This document shows, one piece after another, positions 60,208 through 64,000 of a stretch of 64,000 nucleotides of DNA. The DNA comes from Colletotrichum lupini (lineage: Eukaryota > Ascomycota > Sordariomycetes > Glomerellales > Glomerellaceae). The stretch lies in the NCBI RefSeq assembly GCF_023278565.1, contig NC_064675.1, forward strand, positions 124,001-188,000. The letters run 5' to 3'. A program made the position numbers and the translations under genes. Every line of letters begins with the position of its first letter. The first letter of the stretch is position 1. The notes under the pieces are model-generated. The model saw only the letters and a program-made list of their open reading frames with translations. It did no database searches and was not told the origin of the DNA.

Positions 60208-60532
60208 GCTAGACTTGGAGCATCGGGAACAGCCCGACGCATGGCGTCTTATGCCGAAGGAGGTATGCTCGATGTCGGGTGGGGAACAATACTGTCTGAT
60301 GTTGGCAGTAACCTCTCTGCCAATCGTCGTAAGTCGATCCGCCGGGATAAGGATTTTCCTTTATCTATGGCTCTCCATGATATCCAGCGATAGTGAAGAA
60401 GGAGTCTTCGTTACTCGGATCAAGTTGCTGAAGCCTACGGAAGGCTCTGACGATGTTCTCTAGGGTATTGCGATCCTCGCCAGACATGTACTGTTCGCAC
60501 ACATCTTGGAGAGAAGGACGGACTCTGGACAT

Positions 60533-60987
60533 TGTGAGATACGAAATCGGTGATCTAATAGAGATGGTCAGGGTTATTTGTGGATGATACTGCGTGCTCT
60601 GATAGCAGTGAAGCTAGTATCAAGGGAACCTCGGCGACTTTATACCGCTGAAGTTGCGTCAAGATCGATATCGCTGTCTCCAAAAGACGAGAGATGTAAT
60701 AGTAGCCGCACCTTTTTTCATTCTCTAGGCTCCAATACGGGGACTAGATCTCGATGAACCTCACGAATAGAGACATGCCAGATTACGTAGCCGCCAATGA
60801 GATCCTCGATGCGGCATATTGAAACGCTAGTGATCGTCCAGGTGGTTGAATGCGCACTCTTGTCTCACTTTGCTCAGATTACTGAGCCATAAGATTAAAA
60901 CGACTTACGCCAGAAGAAGTCTTATTTTTCTTGAGCGAAGTTGAAACTATCACAACGACTCTTTACATGTGATGGTGTGTCGATCAG
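60533..60987. other. Intergenic region upstream of the tyrosinase relic
   Basis: About 450 bp of unmutated, ordinary-composition DNA. It would have been the promoter of the tyrosinase gene. No other feature seen. Confidence 0.5.
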
Positions 60988-61995
60988 TTACGGTCCACAG
61001 ATGCAAGCTTCCGGTCCAGGGGCGTCGAGTGCAACGTGAACTGTTACCAAAGAGAACCGGCCGGTTACTACAGGTAGGAAGAATGCAGAAAGTATGGTCT
61101 CGTGTATGATGCCGATCACACCCTTTAGATCCGGCCCTCGTAGTTCGCACATCAATATCTCTGCCAGGAAGCAAGAATTGAACGCGACTGGAACAAACTT
61201 GACGATGTAAGCCGAGTCTCGGAATGGCAGACTGATTCGACGAACAGAAGATCGCCACGGATCGACCCCGCTATCGATATAATATGCCGAGGCCACTGCG
61301 GCAGGTACTTGAGCTTCATTCAACAAAGTCGCGAAGAGAATATCAGCATCTCCAACTACCTTAGTACGTCGCTACTGTCTCAAAGTCACAGGCTTCTGAT
61401 CTATCATCGAAGTTGATTAGAAACAAAAAGTAAGGATCAGCATCGATTTGGTTCAATGGTAATTCGAATATCACGTTCACAAACATGCCGGAGTTGCGCG
61501 CACATATAGCAAAGTGACCACCCGTGTCGTATCGCACCGTTTCCGTGCGGCTAGAAAGCTGTTTCCATGGACTGTTCCCATCAGAGACCTCAGACCGGCA
61601 GTATTCGTAGCAGAAGCGGGGAAATAGACGAGACAATGACGTAAGTTGACCTGACATGGATACAGTCCATTGTCCTAATCGATTCCCTAAGCTAGTGTAA
61701 TTCAGGCCAGTCAGTAATCGAGGAGCTACTTCCACGTAATTAGATGCTAGTTCTGGATTCGAATCACGCAATTCTGGAGACAAGGTCATGGATCTAAATT
61801 CGATGACGGTTCCGAAGTCCATGTTGTTATTCTCAAGTGATGAGAGCAGCACTTACGAAATTGAATCCGTGACAGAAAAGCGCTCGAAAGAAATCTCGAT
61901 TGTTTGGCAATTATCAAGCTAGTATTTTGGGGGACAATAGTGGTTGACAGTGGCACTTCGATGTCTAAAGTAGGGTCATGAGGGCTACTCTTCAT
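60988..61995 (-). pseudogene. Probable degenerate gene of unknown family
   Basis: Two long, protein-like frames lie in tandem: about 61852-61361 and 61326-60988. A start at 61995 (MKSSPHDPTLDIEV) can be spliced through a GTAAGT donor at 61856 to a CCAG acceptor at 61774 into the first frame (QLRDSNPELASNYVEV...). That frame ends at 61361 with a stop (ETVATY), while the downstream frame continues protein-like (VVGDADILFATLLNEAQV ... ACICGP) in another phase, with no plausible intron between. This suggests a frameshift near 61360. I recognise no domain. An intact short gene of about 180 aa ending at 61361 is an alternative. Confidence 0.4.
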
Positions 61996-62324
61996 GAGAT
62001 AGGTAGGCACGTGGGAATTTTAAGCATCCAGTCGCCATTGGCATACACGGCGAGGTAGGTATTCTGCAGCCTTTAAGTCATCTAGAATGCATCGAAAGAA
62101 TCAAAAGTTTTGTGGCCCCTGAAAGATTGTGTAGGGTTAGATCAACGCAATGTCTCTAGATACAATATATGCTCACGCTACATAAGCCTCTCTTCTCTTG
62201 GGTAAATTGTAATAAGTAGTATTCTAAATTCAATCCCATTTAGCAGTAAGCTTCGCCACAAGAAATGAAATCCTGTCGGATTGGAAGTCCAATTCGACCG
62301 CGGCATACAGCCGACTGCGCAGGG
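61996..62324. other. Short flank between relic gene and second AT-rich element
   Basis: About 330 bp of near-normal composition. No gene seen. The change to RIP-type composition is abrupt, within about 20 bp of 62330. Confidence 0.5.
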
Positions 62325-64000
62325 GCTAATTAGGGGCCCTATTTACAATTATCGTAGCCAGCCTAACCTACGGTTAGAACCTCCTTTTTATACCTACGCA
62401 GATATTTATATAGTTTAATTAATCTCTTTATTAACTACGGTTCGAATTAACTACCCTATAATAGGGATACTAATACTAATTAGTAATTAAATTCTATTAT
62501 CGTAAATCGGTAAGGTATTTTACTATATAAAAAAGACGACTTCTTAATACTATATAGGATAAGAGATTCGTACTAATTAACCTTATAAAAGTAAATAAAA
62601 AAAGAGGCGATTCTTAAATACTATATAGAATTAAGTAATCGTAGCCCTTTACTACTTATAAGAGGTCGATATTTATTATATTAAACTACGTTAATTAATA
62701 CAACTGCTTAAGTAACTAGCTTTTTACTATCGCCCCGAGTAGCTTTTTTACTAAACGACTTTTCTATAGCCGGCCCGTAATTAAAAATCAACTAGCAAAA
62801 ATCCTAAGACTAATTACTACATTTTTTTATAATAACACAAACGTTTACCGCTACTATTATTAAAAAGAACTACTAAAACTTACCTTTTTATATTAAATAA
62901 AGAAGAGGATCTTAGTAAGTATAATAGCTAGCGATTTAAAAAGGTAATAGTAATCGCTAGAAATAGTAAAAATAAAAGTAGTAGTAAAACGGCGAGAGGA
63001 AGCGGGAATTTCCTAAACCCTAATAAATTCGTTGGGTAGTAAAAGCACGGATTTACTATAACTAGCGCGTAAATTAAATATATCCTCGTTAAAATTAAAT
63101 ATACTAGCGACTACTAATACGGGTATAAGCTAGAGCACGACCCTTAACGAGTTAGGGTAAAAAAAAAGAGGACAAAACCCGATCCTAAATAAAATCCTAA
63201 TCCTTTATAAGTAAGTAAATATTAACCCGGATTATTAGGAAACGTAAATATATAAAATTGCGGATTAGCCTAATAGTAAGTAAATTAACGTAGTATTAAT
63301 TTATTTAACTAAGGTTTATAAAAAAAAGGGGCTATAGGGGCAACCCCTATTTTACGAGATTATAAATAACCTTAGCTACTAGCTAAACGAATAGTTTGCG
63401 AGCGTAAGCCTAGGAATTATAAAAGTAGTTAATAAATTCCTCTACGAGCGAGGGGTATTACTAACGTAATTATAATCGCAAAAGCTATATAAAATACTAA
63501 TAATAATAATTATAAAAAAGGAATTCGTACTATAGAACTAAGTATAAGTTAATAAAGCATATAATCGCTTTAACGAATTTAAAAAAAAAGTAAACGACCC
63601 AGATTTCCTCCCTATAATTACTAATAGAAATTTATTATTATAAAAAGATATACCGGGGTAAAATATAGTACTAGAAGTACGATAATCGATAATTCCGCCT
63701 ATTTTAATCTATAACTCGTTACCGCTATTAATATAAAATTCGGCGCCGATTAGCTAATAAAAAAAGAGGTAAACGACCCGAAGTTACTAATAGTATATAG
63801 CAACGTAGGGATCGTATATAAATATTAAAAATCTAATAGTAAATACGAGGTAATTCACAAACCTTAAAAAGATCTTCCTAAAAAAGAAATTATACTCTAG
63901 GGGGAAGTATAAGGTCTTATAAGAAACCCTAACGATATTTTATAATTATTATAAAAAAGTTAAAATTAAGGAACACTAGTACTATTTAGTAATTAATATT
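62325..64000 (+). mobile_element. Left end of a second RIP-mutated retroelement, related to the first (runs off window)
   Basis: From about 62330 the composition becomes AT-rich, with CA and TG nearly absent and no frame of 60 codons. The first 150 bp look like a 5' LTR: they share GGGGCCCTATT with the LTR of the element at 53287. Around 62470-62500 the sequence TAATACTAATTAGTA, followed by TTAAATT, matches the junction just inside the 5' LTR of the first element (53506-53527). The same relative position implies related elements in the same orientation. The exact left terminus and any target duplication cannot be fixed because the right end lies outside the window. Confidence 0.7.

Larger units (their letters stand above)
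52833..60532 (-). pseudogene. Tyrosinase (polyphenol oxidase) pseudogene, split by an LTR retrotransposon
   Basis: Type-3 copper monophenol/diphenol oxidase relic. The 5' part is 60532-60203 and the 3' part 53286-52833; they join across the inserted element. The start (MSRVRPSLQDVC) leads to FFTIAGYHGEP with the first copper-ligand His, then GYCQH and RHRAYL with the next two; in the last, Arg stands where tyrosinases have Trp. Lesions: an in-frame TAG at 60367-60365 (right after GEP), a one-base-type frameshift near 60257-60244 (the frame before it ends RHRAYLLR, the frame after it reads DAMRRAVPDAPSLALP), and the insertion within ALP/FLDEC. The 3' part reads FLDECRPFDQNTP, then a tyrosinase-typical TTPTFDLDG and PLYSYK, but it passes directly to a C-terminal-type segment (VIEIDRDAILSRW) around 53080, so the second copper site appears deleted. 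Not functional. Confidence 0.8.

Noticed and set aside
1..64000. tRNA, 5S rRNA, CRISPR arrays
   Set aside because: I looked by eye for tRNA B-box-like sequences and regularly spaced repeats and found none convincing. A covariance-model scan would be needed to exclude a tRNA or 5S gene.

Overview
The window is nuclear DNA from a filamentous ascomycete, most likely a Sordariomycete. The evidence is short spliceosomal introns (50-111 nt, mostly 50-65) with GT...AG ends, pyrimidine-rich leaders, fungal cell-wall genes (GT15 mannosyltransferase, chitin synthase, CBM18 chitin deacetylases), and two AT-rich blocks with the signature of repeat-induced point mutation (RIP). Class-level placement is inference; no species is claimed.

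Layout. 0-8 kb: a Myb/SANT-like protein gene and a dihydroxy-acid dehydratase gene with an 8-nt microexon. 8.7-16 kb, minus strand: a GT15 mannosyltransferase, a membrane-anchored short-chain dehydrogenase and mitochondrial ribosomal protein uL15m. 17.5-22.8 kb, plus strand: sorting nexin Mvp1 and an unrecognised basic, Cys-rich protein. 25.4-26.8 kb, minus: an intronless nucleotide-sugar dehydrogenase. 31.9-48.8 kb: three chitin genes on the plus strand (chitin deacetylase, chitin synthase, second chitin deacetylase) separated by about 5.5 kb gaps. 51.3-52.5 kb: a secreted Cys-containing protein of unknown function.

From 52.8 kb the sequence changes character. A tyrosinase (polyphenol oxidase) pseudogene on the minus strand is cut in two by a 6.9-kb RIP-mutated LTR retrotransposon (53287-60202) with a 5-bp target duplication. 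The two gene halves rejoin across the insertion, but the gene also has an in-frame stop, a frameshift and an apparent loss of its second copper region. A poorly preserved minus-strand gene or pseudogene follows (60988-61995), then the left end of a second RIP-mutated element related to the first (about 62325 to the window edge).

The clearest functional theme is the wall: UDP-GlcNAc polymerisation (chitin synthase), conversion of chitin to chitosan (two deacetylases that also carry chitin-binding modules) and protein mannosylation (GT15). Whether the three chitin genes are co-regulated cannot be told from sequence alone. I saw no tRNA, rRNA or CRISPR features.
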